Source of the DNA: Nyssa sinensis
Lineage: Eukaryota; Streptophyta; Magnoliopsida; Cornales; Nyssaceae
Direction: 5' to 3'
DNA: 64,000 bases
NCBI GenBank assembly: GCA_008638375.1
Contig: CM018032.1
Coordinates: 55,473,882-55,537,881, forward strand
A program made the position numbers and the translations under genes. Numbering within the stretch: position 1 is the stretch's first letter; each line of letters opens with the position of its first letter. Shown piece by piece: positions 46,340 through 59,000 of this stretch. A model generated the notes under the pieces. It did no database searches and was not told the DNA's origin. It saw only the letters and a program-made list of their open reading frames with translations.

Positions 46340-47400
46340 AAACTTGTGACTTTTGCTCATGAATGAATTAACTTAATCGGCATGGCATGTGAGCTAAGAT
46401 TGAAGGTAGTAAAAACTTCAACAACCCCCCCAATTCAACAACCCCCAAGTATAATACATTTTGACTTTCAGCCAAAGGAGATGCCCAAGCTGCAACTTCT
46501 GTTACAAGACGAAAATCTTATTTCGAAAGAAGTGTGGAAATAAGAGAATTATTTGTGGATGTAATTGAAATAATTTTGGAAAATATTTGTCACCTCAAAG
46601 CATCTCCAACCCATATTTTACATTTTCATCTTCATTTTGGTATTTTTTGCAAATTTGAAGATGATTAGTTTTATATTTTTATATTTTGATTGCAATCATA
46701 TCAATCTACAAATTACTATTTATTCTTCAAATCTGCTATATTTTATTTAAACAAATAAAAAATCACATACTAATCTTCATATTTTGTTATCTCTAATCTA
46801 TTATTTTCAAATTTATCTTCATTTTGAAATTAAAAATGCATAAATAGTGATGAAGATCATGTTCAATTTTTTTTTCCAACCTTCAAATTCGAATATCACA
46901 AATGAAAACTATCTTCGTAACTTCAAATTTGAAGGTGATATGAAGATGGGCAAGAGTTATATTGTAGCCAACAACACCTAGATTCACCGTAAAAAGGAAA
47001 ACGGAAAAAAACAAATTGTTAATGTAATGTCATGTCCCATATTGTTTATATATATATACACACACACAAGCACATACAACCCATGTTCTAATAATGATTC
47101 TTGAAAAGCTGTTTGTTATATTAGTAATGATAATGGTTCGGAGCCACAAGAGCCATTGGAAGGGGTATTAGACATTTAGAGTAATTGGGTTTGGTTAGTG
47201 TTGAAATTCACTAGTGTTAAAATATTAATCTGTCCCTCTCTCTACACAATTAAATTAAAGCAACGACAATTTGCAACTTCCAGTCCTGGCATCACATTCT
47301 CTGTATTCAACCATCCTTCTCAAGGCCATCAAAAAAAAAAAAAACCATCCTTCTCAAATTATGATTTCAACCCTAATTTAAAACAGCATTGAAGGCATTA
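46340..47400. other. AT-rich intergenic DNA
   Basis: A fragment near 46597 begins AGCATCTCCAACCC, a MITE-like terminus, but no partner end is convincing. No gene. Confidence 0.4.
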
Positions 47401-47410
47401 ATAATATTAT

Positions 47411-48114
47411 TGATGCTGCACTTTTTGGCCCACGTGAGATCCAAGCTCGGCTCCCTGCGAAACACTCGAAACAGAAGATCAGAGGACCACCGGGTTGGCT
47501 CCGGCGGTAGCCGCTCCGATGCTTAAGTCAATAAATTGAATTGAAAGACTCGTAATGAAAGCCAAAATAATGAGCATGACCCTAAAGCGTACCTTTAGGG
47601 TTGAATTTATAGGCAATATCTCTCCTAAGTTGATTAGGATTTGGAGCCATGAATATAGGGATTGGATCTCTGGAGATATCAGTTACCTTGTTGAATATGG
47701 TAACTTAGTGTGGCAGTTTCCTTGTTGGAGATAGCTTCCTTATTTCCTACTTGGTGCTTACTGAAGTGATGATTAGGTCTGATCATTGATGTGTTGTATT
47801 GCAAGCTTGCATCTATACAAGTTAGTCTTTATGGGAGAACTGTCTTGCTTTGATACTGTGAGCTCGGCCCATGTAGGTTATGCCCTTGACTGACTGAGGA
47901 TGAGATGTATGACCGAGCATGTACTAAATGGCCGAACACAGATTATAAGGCCGAACATGAACTAAGCGACCGAGCACAAGTTATGTGGCCGAGCCCGAGC
48001 TGGGCGACCGAACACAAGTTATATGGCCGAGCCTGAGCTCTATTATGGGTCATGAACCGATCTTGCGGTTGCACGTGTCATGCAGTGGTTGGTGTGTCAC
48101 ATAGTGGTATATCA
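47411..48114 (-). mobile_element. Solo LTR, Ty3/gypsy-like, copy 2 (704 bp)
   Basis: Same termini as copy 1 (TGATGCTGCAC...GGTATATCA). Perfect 5-bp duplication ATTAT at 47406-47410 and 48115-48119. Shared blocks include GGTAGCCGCTCCGATGCTTA and AGTTGATTAGGATTTG. Unlike copy 1 it carries a local GGCCGAGC/GACCGAGC repeat at 47910-48040. Confidence 0.88.
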
Positions 48115-48903
48115 ATTATAATTAGTAAAGATATTAGTATTATTATTAAAAAATGACAGCGATGATGACGATGATGAGCTACTAGGACAACACACATGAA
48201 GGTTTTTTTTTGTAAGTGTAATGTTATCATAAATTCAAGCTCGGATGAAATAAGGTGTTTTAATCATTGAATAATTTCAGAATTCTAATTATTTTATTTC
48301 TAGTTTTTACATCATCTAATGATTAAAATATTATGTCTTATTAACATATAAGTTTGAACTTATAGTAACATTACTCTTTTTTTAAACTCTAACCAATTGT
48401 TAGGGCAGAAGATATTAATTTTTGTTGTGCAAAAGTGATCAAACAAACAATAAATCGATCTCAAACAAACAAAAATAAACAAAACGTACAGAGAAAACGC
48501 AAAATTTATGTGATTCGGTAAGATGCCTAAGCCCACGGGTAGCGATGATCAGTCCACTATGTATCAAAGGGATTACAAGAGCAAAAAACTCCAAAAATCC
48601 AAAACCCTTTTTTTTTTTTCTCAATGACGACTATTTTTTCTTATGTCAAAACTTTAAAAAATAATACTTTTATATAAGTGGGTTATAACATAAGAGACAA
48701 AATGGGTTCAAAAACAAAGGCGAGTCAAAAAAGTTTCTCAAGAGATGGTGGGAAATTACACATTGCCTATTTTTTGGATCACAAACAAATCATCAAAAAT
48801 TTGAGTGAATTTGTGAGGACCATCCAACAATTCTTACGAACCACCCATTCTCAGTTTTGCAGAATTTAAATCCTATTATTTTTTCTAAAAACGAGCGCGC
48901 AGT

Positions 48904-49621
48904 GTCATTGGATCATTGTCCTTTAACCGGATAAAATTTGAATGATGGAAACTTGACGATAAATGTGCTGTTGTGTGAAGGAAAAAGAAAGAGGAAAGAA
49001 AGAAGGGTGCTTCTTACCACTCATTCAATGATAGGATTAAGCTTAAATTGTTTTCATTATACTTTGTAAGCCACACAAAAAGTCAATATATTATCTTTGG
49101 AATTTTGTTGGCTTACTAGAAGAAATGGCCGTCTCATTGTCTCAATTGAGAGCTAGTCCCATCCATCACATGTTTGATCAATCTTTCAAATCTTGTTTTT
49201 GTTGGGTAGACGAAGACTTAGAATAATCACATAAATTTTTTGGAACAAGAAAGAAGACTTGGGTCATTGGATCATTGTCCTTTAACCGGTTAAAATTTGA
49301 ATGATGGAAACTTGACGATAAATGTGCTGTTGTGTGAAGGAAAAAGAAAGAGGAAAGAAAGAAGGGTGCTTCTTACCACTCATTCAATGATAGGATTAAG
49401 CTTAAATTGTTTTCATTATACTTTGTAAGCCACACAAGATGTCAATATAGTATCTTTGGAATTTTGTTGGCTTACTAGAAGAAATGGCCGTCTCATTGTC
49501 TCAATTGAGAGCCAGTCCCATCCATCACATGTTTGATCAATCTTTCAAATCTTGTTTTTGTTGGGTAGAGGAAGACTTAGAATAATCACATAAATTTTTT
49601 GGAACAAGAAAGAAGACTTGG
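48904..49621. repeat. 359-bp tandem duplication
   Basis: 48904-49262 and 49263-49621 are nearly identical, starting GTCATTGGATCATTGTCC. Only a few substitutions and one small length change were seen, so the duplication is young. No gene content is recognised. Confidence 0.9.
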
Positions 49622-49780
49622 AACAATCACATAAATTTTTTTGGAACAAGAAAGAAGACTTGGAACAATCACATAATTTTTTTTTGGAACAAGAGAGAAG
49701 ACTTGGAACAATCACATAAATTTTTTTGGAACAAGAGAGAAGACTTAGAACAATCACATAAATTTTTTGGTACAAGAATA
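49571..49780. repeat. 41-43-bp minisatellite, five units
   Basis: Units beginning GAAGACTTGGAACAATCACA start at 49571, 49612, 49654, 49697 and 49739. The first 359-bp copy has only one unit (near 49209), so the array grew after or during that duplication. The repeat-coded peptide on the minus strand is not a gene. Confidence 0.88.
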
Positions 49781-49973
49781 ACGATGGGTTGATTGCATTT
49801 CAAAAAGTATTCTTTATTTTTGAAAATTTTAAAATAAAAATATTGACAAAAAAATTATCTAACATGGCATTTTAGATCATTAATATAAACAACACGGACA
49901 TATAAAATTGTGGATTCATGCAAGAATGGATAAAAATTAAGATAATTTGGAAAATGACCATTTTTTTGGTAAA

Positions 49974-50489
49974 GGATAAATTACACTTGATTTCTTCTAA
50001 AGTTTTTTACAATTATACTGATATTTTTTGAGATTTTTGAAATTACACTGACTTCTTCTAGTTTTGTTAACAAACTACAAATATCCCTCTTCAGTCATTT
50101 TTTTTCAAAATGATAAAATTTCTCATTTCATTTTTTTTTTTACAAATTTTGACCTTTTTTTCTTATAAATTTTGTTCTATTTTTTTAATTTTTTATTTTA
50201 TATAAAAATAAATTTAAGAAGAATAACTTATTTTCATTTTATATAGAAATAAATTTAAGATTTTAATCAATATTTAATTAAAAATTTTAAAAAAAATTGG
50301 TCAAAATTAGAAAATGCAAAAAAAAGGGTAGTTTTGTCATTTTGAAAAAAGATTTAACTTGAGGGGTGCATTTGTAGTGGAGTATTTGTAATTTGTTACG
50401 TAAAATAAGGGAGGTCGGTGTATTTCAAAAATTTAAAGGGATATCAGTGTAATTGTTAAAAATTTCAGGAGAATTCAGTATAATTTACC
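49974..50489. mobile_element. Foldback MITE family 1, copy C
   Basis: GGATAAATTACACTTGATTTC at the left; right end in reverse GGGTAAATTATACTGAATTC. Second inverted pair: 'acaattatactgatatttt' and, in reverse, 'acaattacactgatatccc'. The interior matches copies A and D. Confidence 0.8.
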
Positions 50490-52430
50490 CATTTTCGTTT
50501 ATAGAAGCGATAGATTGTTACAACTCATTATTATAATCAATTGAACAGTAATCCAATGGACAGGTAATCCCATGCAGTCCATGCTTTGTTAAAAATAAAT
50601 GCTCACATCTCCTAATAAGAAAATGAGACTTGAACTCATAATTTTTTTTAAGAAGAAAATATGAATGATCAACTAAACTAGTTCCAATAAAATATTTTTT
50701 ATAATGATAACTTTTTACATGAAAATGTATTTGTTAAATTATTATATAAAGTCTATACATATATATATATGTAAATACATATGGAGTATAAAGCATACGG
50801 TTCTATGAAATATTCTCTGGCCTTGTTGACACCAAATCTGGCCTAATCTTAGCAAGTGGACACCACTCACAAACCAGTCTTTCTATTCCTCTATTTTGTT
50901 TTTGGGTCAGAGGCATTAGCACATTATTGGGATTGCCCTTCTTTTTTCTAGTGTAAGCTTGTGGAGGAAATTGTCCATTCTGACATTCACTGTCCTTTCT
51001 CATCCCCAACTTGGCCTAAGGTTGTGGCATCTGGTGCCAAATTGGCAGGCTTTTATAGTTTTTATATCTATAATCCTCTATATATATATATATTCATTGG
51101 TGGATGATAGTTACAAGGAATGTTTGGTTGGGCGATTATATTTAAGCAAAGGAACATATTCTACTGCTGAGGTTCCCAAATATCAAAATCCAAAACCAAT
51201 GGATATATATGGCCTGTATATAGTTTCCATTTGAAGCCACACCATCTTTTAGAACCAAGGTATCAATATATAACTCCTATTGTGGGAATATTTTCAGGTA
51301 TCAACCCTTTCCTAGAGGGATACAAATGCGGGGCCCGTTTAGATATATTTAAGAAAACAGTTTTTAAAAATTCTTTAGTGAAACTTGTTTGGTCGCATCA
51401 GTTTTCTAAACCTATCCCCTAAAAGAGATTTTCTCTGTTTCTGAAAGCGGAAGTCTCATGTTTCCCAAAAATCTCATGTATCTATGTATAAATATAGTTG
51501 ACTGATATGTTGAAAATTTTGTACTTCCCCATTTCATGAAAATCAAATTGGTTACAATGTGATTTTTAAAATTATTATAGTTCGACGCATTATATTAAGA
51601 CCTTCTTTATTTAGCTACTTGGACATTCCTATATGGGATGATTTTTATTTCACATAGAGCAGTGTAAATAATGTCTCAGTCTTACAATAATATTATTGGT
51701 TACATTGTTTACTTTATTAATAAACAATTATACTAAAATGGACAAACACTTGAGGAGGCACGTTCTCATGTGACAAAAAATAAGATGCTATTTTATTATG
51801 GGTAATGGTATGATATTGCAACAACTATTGTAAAACGTATGTATTATTAAATTATATAAAAAAATTGATATGGTCAAATACAATCAAAACGTAACCAAAC
51901 ACATTTTTTAAGATTTTTAAAAATTGTCAAAATGTGATTCAGATATAATTTTTCTCAAAATATTATAAAAAATTTTGTAATTAATTTTTTAAAAACTATG
52001 AAAATGCATTTGGATATAATAATCTAAGTTATAAAAAATTTAAAATTAATAGTTTACCAAACGCGTATCTTGCGTCTTAAAATTAAATATCTGTTTTTGA
52101 AAACCTAAACAAACATAGTTTTACCTTTTCATCTTTACTTAAATTAATCAATCCAAACAATGGTTCAAATTCTAAAAAATTAATTAAAATCACCTCTCAA
52201 AATGTTTCTTAAAACTCTCAAATACTATCCAAACGGGCCATAGGGTTAGCGGAGGATAAAAAGAAACTTGCTAAAATTCATAAATGTGATTGAGACACTA
52301 CGTGATCGTTTGGTTGAGTTATAAAAAAGTACTATTTGAGTTACATAATTGTCAGAATTAAATAATAAATATATAAAAGTGTTGTTTCAATTAAACAATT
52401 GAAATGTTTAAATAAACTGTTAAAAGACAT
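50490..52430. other. AT-rich intergenic DNA
   Basis: Contains a slightly GC-richer stretch at 50800-51480 with short unsupported frames on both strands. No recognised exon or element. Confidence 0.4.
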
Positions 52431-52438
52431 TTAAAAGT

Positions 52439-52571
52439 TATTTTAGGAACGGGATAGGAAGCTACATTGGCGCTTGAGTTTTATAAATTCCTCCCTAAAA
52501 TAACTTAGGAGATTCTTTAGAGAGCCCATTGAACCAATACGGCTCCCTATCCCGCTACTAAAATAGGAAAA
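52439..52571. repeat. Foldback (hairpin) element of about 133 bp
   Basis: 52439-52472 and 52537-52571 are inverted copies: left core CGGGATAGGAAGC, right core in reverse GCGGGATAGGGAGCC, both preceded by ATTTTAG. A small MITE or hairpin RNA source; class unknown. Confidence 0.6.
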
Positions 52572-52579
52572 GCCCATTT

Positions 52580-53569
52580 GACTCTCTACAAGTGAGGAGA
52601 GAGAAGACATTTGATTAAATGAATATTTTAATGTGATAGTTTTCTAAAATTATATTTATCTAAATTAATTAAATGTATTTTTTTAGTATGGTTTAGAAGT
52701 ACGTAGAAGACAATTTTTTTTCAAAGTATATAGAAATTTTTTGACTGATCTATTTTTTAAAATCTTTTCTTAATTTAATTTTTATTCAATATTCTGTTAA
52801 GTTTTAAATAAGTTAAATGTGTGCAAAATTTAAATTAAGAGTTTTTGTTAAAAAAAGACAGTTAAAATTAGCCGGTAAAAAATAGTCGTTAAAACAGTGA
52901 CCGTTATAAAAAAAAAAAAACTATTATAAAAATATATTCGGTGTACTAAATTCAAATTGCGATAGTTCAAATTTAAGAAATCAATAAAAAAACCTTTAAA
53001 GTTAGTTAAAAGAGGGAGTATGGTTGGAGAGAGAGACTCCCTATTTGTTTTAATATTATTTTTACTGGTATTTCTATAATGATGTAATAAAAAATTATGA
53101 TAGTTTAAATTCAAAAAGTAATTACAAATTTAAAGTTAAATAAAATTGCGAGCCTGGTTCGAGTAATCCATATATAAAGAGTGAGATTGTCACAAGTGCA
53201 AGTAAATGTGATTTAGTATAAAAACGAGAGAAAATGAGAAATTTTATTTAAATATGTGTGGATATATTGAGTTTTAAATTCGAATTACGTATATAAAATA
53301 AAAGAAGTTTATCTTCTTATATTTATAAAATAGGAGAACTTTATCGTCTCGAGTGAGACCATGTTGCCAATAGATAAAACCTTCTTGTCTTTTCCCACGC
53401 ATGCATCCTTTTCCTCCTTACACCTCATATTACATAAAATTGTTTTATTTTGTTTTTCTGGCAAGAAGTGGTGTCATGTTGCTTCCATTGTTTTGCCTTT
53501 TTCCCTAGTCAACATCCATTGATCATTTAATATCATAGATATTTTTGGTCCAACAAAAAATTCAAATCT

Positions 53570-53570
<1 letters not shown>
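52580..53570. other. AT-rich intergenic DNA
   Basis: No feature supported. Confidence 0.4.
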
Positions 53571-53604
<34 letters not shown>

Positions 53605-53623
53605 GTATCATTTGATTTTTTTA

Positions 53624-54060
53624 GAGTTAATTATACTTTAATATCTTAAAGTTTTATCATAATTTTAAATAAAACCCTTGATTATCAATTATAATAAGTC
53701 AGTCTCTTAATTTTTAATTTCATTTCAATTGAGGTTAATTGTAAATGGTCATTAACGACCGTCACAAATTTTTAACGATAATTATTTATGCATTAAAATT
53801 ATAAAATTTTATTTAAAACCCGTATAAAATTATATGACATTATTTGAAATTCGTATACAATTACATGGTATTATTTTAAAATTCATAAAAATTATAAGGT
53901 ACTAAAATGTAATAAATTTAGAATTATCGTTAATGGTTGTTTGCAAATGAGTTTAATTGAAATGAAATGAAAAATTGAGGGCCGAAATTGTTACAATTAA
54001 TAATGGAAGGCTTTACTTAAAATCGGGACAAAATTTCAAGGTACTAAAGTATAATTAACT
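53624..54060. mobile_element. MULE-like foldback element with 9-bp target duplication (copy 2)
   Basis: Starts GAGTTAATTATACTTTA and ends TAAAGTATAATTAACT. Perfect 9-bp duplication ATTTTTTTA at 53615-53623 and 54061-54069. Arms shared with 40233-40838. A (TA)n run precedes it (53572-53600). Confidence 0.87.
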
Positions 54061-54636
54061 ATTTTTTTAAAGTACATTTAATAACACAAATGTCAAATTT
54101 TCAAATCTATTTTTTACATAAAAATAAAAGATAGAAATGAAAAGTGCATTTGAAAATTATTTCTCAAAATAATACATAAATTATATTGCGTTTTAAGAAA
54201 ACAGTTAAACAAAATGTGGTCATCTAATAAACATATATGTAAGAAAATAAATTAAGTTCACTTAAAAAGAAAGTTCAGTGGATATTTGGGATTGCTTTTG
54301 TAAACATAAAAAAACAAACAAAATAGTTTAAAGGCCACTTAATAAATGTCCTCTGAAAAAAATTTAAACATGACAACTTATTTTGTCCTTTAGAAATATA
54401 AATAACACTTTTTTTCATTTCTTGATTCAATTGCCCCAAGGGACACTACAAAAATCTCTGTATGTGGGATGCCGCGATATCTGAATAGCCTTTCATGTCT
54501 TATTAATCTTATAATTTAAATATGGTAAAATTTGATATCAAATATTCAGGTAAATGAAAATAGAATTCCACAAATCTTCAAAATGATCGTCACTATTTTG
54601 GGACAGTTTTTACATTTCACTTTTGTATTTAAATTT

Positions 54637-55010
54637 GGGATAAATTAGACTGACTTCTCTCGAGATTTATGACAATTACACTGACTTTCTTTAAAAATTT
54701 CTAAAATTACATTAACCTTCTTTTATGTGTTTTTTTTTTCTTTAATTTTTAATTTTGACCATTTTTTAATTTTTAATTTTTTAAATAAATATTGATTAAA
54801 ATCTTAAATTTATTTTTATTTTTTTTTAAAAAAGTCAGAAATATTTTGAAAAAGTACAAAAAAATTAATAAAAGGGATAGTTCTATCATTTTGATGGGGG
54901 TATTTGTATATTGTCAGGTAAAGTAGGAGATGTCAGTGTATTTTAAAATATTTCAAAAAAAATCAGTGTAATTATCAGAAATTGCATGAGAGTTCAGCTT
55001 AATTTACTCT
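54637..55010. mobile_element. Foldback MITE family 1, copy D
   Basis: Left GGGATAAATTAGACTGACTT, inner 'tgacaattacactgacttt'; right arm 'gtcagtgtattttaaa' and 'atcagtgtaattatcagaaa', ending TTAATTTACTCT. Shorter interior than copies A and C. Confidence 0.78.
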
Positions 55011-55755
55011 TCAATTTGATAAAATTATTTTATTTTTTCAAATGCACAAAATTACATCAGTAGAAAAACAATTCAGAACTATTATTTTTTATTTTTTTGC
55101 AAATGCACTTTGCATTTGAAAAAACAACTCATAACACTAACTTTACGAGTTAGAGTACAATAGATCATCTTATAATTAATATTTGATAAATGAATAACTT
55201 ATAATAATTAATAAATTTTTAAGGAACCAACATGGTTATATGCTAGATAATTAATAATTATATTACCTAATAATTAATATTTTTTTAAAAAAATATTTTC
55301 TAATATTAATTATAAGAAAAATAAAATAGTCATATATATACTTATATATATTTCAGTTATAAGATGTCTTGATAATTATATTTATTAATTCTACGTAATT
55401 AGAGTAAAAATATTATAAGTGAAAAAAATTATGATGTAACAAGCATAATAACTACAACTTATTTAGTCCAAAAGGACATTAAGAATTTTTTTAATAACTT
55501 AAGTTGAAACATTATATGTATTTTTTATGAAAAATTAAAATGTCAATAAAAAGTTTAAAATAAAGTTTTCATTTTCATCAAAAATCATATATATATATAT
55601 ATATAAGTAACACTTTAAGATTAATAAAAAGTATAAAAAAATTTAATGATTAATAATTTTAATAATTAATAAAATTTTTATCTTCTATGATTATTAATTA
55701 TAAAAGGGTTGACTGTGTAGCTGGTACAAGCAATATGAACAAGACTTTAACAGCA

Positions 55756-55863
55756 TGGGCCTGGGCTGATAACGTTAGTTAGACGTTGCACTCACAGGAT
55801 GGCCCATTTTAGGCCTCCATGCAGCCCAACCTGCTTGGACTGCTTAGAACACGTTTTTCCCGC
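55756..55863 (+). promoter_or_regulatory. CAP-G promoter: site II elements and E2F site
   Basis: TGGGCC (55756), TGGGCT (55762), GGCCCA (55801) and AGCCCA (55823) are site II-type elements bound by TCP factors in genes active in dividing cells. TTTCCCGC at 55856-55863 is a textbook E2F/DP site, about 190 bases before the ATG. Together they predict cell-cycle expression, fitting a condensin subunit. Motif identity is seen; function is inferred. Confidence 0.55.
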
Positions 55864-55944
55864 TAGAATTCAAACTCATCTTTGGGGCAAAAATCTGGTA
55901 GATCAGATTCATAAGGATACGGAATGAGATTTCAGATTTCAGAG

Positions 55945-56024
55945 TTGAGAGAGAGAGAGAGAGGGCAACATCTAGAGTGAGAGGGAAAGGAGATAATTTT
56001 GAGAGAGAGAGAGAGAGAGAGAGT
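55945..56024 (+). repeat. (GA)n tracts in the CAP-G 5' leader
   Basis: Two GA runs (about 55945-55963 and 56001-56022) lie within 110 bases of the ATG at 56054. Possible BBR/BPC binding or leader structure. Confidence 0.7.
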
Positions 56025-56053
56025 AGGAAGGGGAAGTTTTTGATCCCTCTATA

Positions 56054-59000
56054 ATGGCGATTGACATAGAAGAGGAAGAGAAGCGATTGATGCAAAAGAT
56101 CGCTAGGATTTTAGACGAAGCGCGAGCCTCGCACGCCACTCACATCCGAAAGCTGAAAGACCTATCCACCCTGCGAACATCGTCCCCTGATCGATTCTTC
56201 TCCGCGTTCTCCAAAGCCATAGTTCCTCTCTTCAATTTTCAGCGGCGAACTGCCTCTGCCGAACGTCTCGTTCGATTCGTTGCGATCTTCGCCAGTTCTC
56301 TTGACTCCAATAACGCGTCCCTCTGCGATTCCTTCCTGGAGGAGTTCCTGCAGTTCCTCCTTGTTGCGTCCGCTGCTGCCAACAAAACGGCAAGGTTTCG
56401 GGCGTGTCAGATTATATCCGAGGTACTAATTTTTATACGTTTTCTCCCGATGGTTTACCGAGAAGTTTGAGGAAAATAAAAATAAAAATAAAAATAAAAA
56501 TAAAAATAAAAATAAAATCAAAATCAAAATCAAAATCAAAATCAAAATTTTAATTTTAATTTTTGTTTAATTATTGTATTAAATTTTGGTAAATGAAATG
56601 TTCATCCTGCACAGACGTGATAATTAAAGCTTCGAAACTTAAAATTTTTTTTTTTCTTGGGCACCCAAATGATTAAAGTTAAAGTTTCGTAGAATCCAAA
56701 TTTCCAAGTTTTCTTCTCATAGCATTTGTATTCTAAGCAATCAGAAGGAACCAGGGTTTTTGGGTGCTTTGTCTTTTGGCTTTTATCGTATGCTGCTGAA
56801 ATAGTGGCTTTCTTATAAAACTGCGAAGTTATGGTTTGATTGTGGCTGAAATTTCTTCATACATTTTTTGAATTCTTCACATTTCTAGATCATTATGCGA
56901 TTGCCAGACAACGCAGAAGTGAGCAATGAACTCTGGGATGAAGTGATAGAATGCATGAAGTTGCGTGTGGGTGATAAGGTCCCTGTAGTTCGTACATTTG
57001 CAGTTAGAGCTCTTTCACGCTTTGCATATGAATCTGAGAATGGTGACATTCTCGACTTATTCATTCAGGTTCTGCCTCTAGAACAGAATGCGGTGAGTTG
57101 CCAAATAGTTGTGACTGAACTTCTATGTTTTTGAATATAATGTAATTTGACATATTTATATTTATTCTCTACTATTGGAAGAGTGATAGGTAGTTTCATT
57201 GTTCTAAGCCTTCTGTTTTGTTACGATTATTATTCTTTTTTAGGAAAATATAAACTCCTGAATTAACTTAATAAAAGTTTTGTGGCTTTTACCCTTTTGT
57301 CATATGTAGCAAAGATCATAAATTCATAACATAATGAAGCACAAATGGATGAAAATAGTACATTACAAAGCTTAGGAGGTGACCAGCTGAATTGGCATCT
57401 TAGTGTCTTATTTTTGTAATCAAATATACTACTATTCTTTAAATATAGGTGGGATGTTATTATTTGAATATCTGACTGTGGCATGGCTGTAGGAGGTTCG
57501 TAAGACAATAGTACTATCTTTGCCTCCTTCAAACATAACCTCAACAGAAATCATCGATTGCACACTGGATGTGAGTGAGTCTGTACGCAAAGCAGCATAT
57601 TGTGTTCTGGCTTCTAAGTTCCCTCTTCAAAGCCTCAGGTGAGTTCTTGTCTTTATTCTTGCAACTGATTTTTAACTTTTCCCATATTCCTTTATTTCCT
57701 TGTAGGAAAATTTTTAAGTACCGTGTTTGATCCTTAGCCATGCATTCTTTTGGAACATCAAAGTAAGATTCATCCTAAATATTACCAAATCCATTTTGTT
57801 GGACATCTTAAGTTCTTCATTGATAAGGAATTTACTTGTACCACATCGGTCTGTGGTCAATATCTGATTAAAATTTAGCAAATACATTACTAAAACTCAT
57901 AGAGTTAAGCCGATAAAATATCACATTTGTAAGAGAAGAAAAAACTATTGTTATTTTGCTATTGCTTATTTATTTAGTTATCCATTTGAAGAATATTGAG
58001 CAACCAACTTGCACTACTTCTAATTTGTTTTCAAAATGGTTTCGTATAAAAAAAAACGTAAGATGCTTTTGCAAAAGTTTTGCACTGATTTGTCTTGAAG
58101 TTGCTTGTGGAAGAGCCAGCTACTAAAGTCTCTATTTCCTTCTTGACCAAAGTAAAAACTTTCTTCATTTGTAATCTTTCTGAGAGGGGGATCTTCATGT
58201 TTGTAAAGCTATAAGTGATGGCTTCATTTCTAGCTATGTAGAAAAGCAATAGCTTGCCCGAGTATTTATGTTTCATTTGGTATGAGATACGGAAAATTGG
58301 AGGGAAAGAACGGTAGAAGGGCCGGAGAATGTATCCCTAGGAAAGGGAAGGGGTCTTTATGTCTATTTGTTTGGTTGAGTAGGAATAAAGGATGAGAAAG
58401 GAAAAAACTTTTCTTATGATTTAAACATTATATCCTAACATTTTGATAGAATGATGTTGTTTGAAGAATAAAATTGCGAAAAAGGTAGGGGGATCTCTTT
58501 CCCTCATTTCCTCCCAGTTTTGGGAGGAAGAAATGTGACGGGCTTTCCACCTTTTCTTCTCTTCTCTTTTCACACCTATGAAATAATACAAAGCCTAGCT
58601 TTCTCTCCTTTTTCCTTCTCCCGCCTCACACCCTTTCCAACCAAATTGAATGATCAAAGCTAGGGCAGATATGCCAAAGGATGATTCCTTGGATTTTGAC
58701 ATTAAAATAAGATTGGCAGGTCAGTGATGGTTCTCCGGTGTCAAGAAGTATATAACTAGATGGGAGCTTCCATTCGGGACCATGAGAATTACAGTTTTAG
58801 GACACAGTATAGCTTTGGAGATGTTTGACCAAATCAAACAAGTTATATTGTCAATATGCTAATTGAGATTATAGTAGTTGCCCTTGACATAATCAACTTA
58901 TAGATAAGACTTGCAAAGGCTTTGTGTTAGGTTCCCTAGTCATGCACCTTCTAGTGTTGCTTTCCACATGGTTGGGAAATTATGAAAATCAATGATTTGA

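Noticed and set aside
43426..48114. One LTR retrotransposon with its two LTRs
   Set aside because: The two LTRs have different target duplications on each side, and the DNA between them lacks gag-pol, so they are separate solo LTRs.
49545..49775. Minus-strand frame with repeating peptide (KIYVIV/LLSCSK)
   Set aside because: Translation of the 42-bp minisatellite; frame changes between units follow T-run length.
49571..49780. CRISPR-like array
   Set aside because: Units are contiguous near-identical 41-43-mers without unique spacers, in a plant nuclear context.
50803..51009. 68-codon minus-strand frame in a GC-richer patch
   Set aside because: Protein-like composition but no motif I recognise and no flanking exons.
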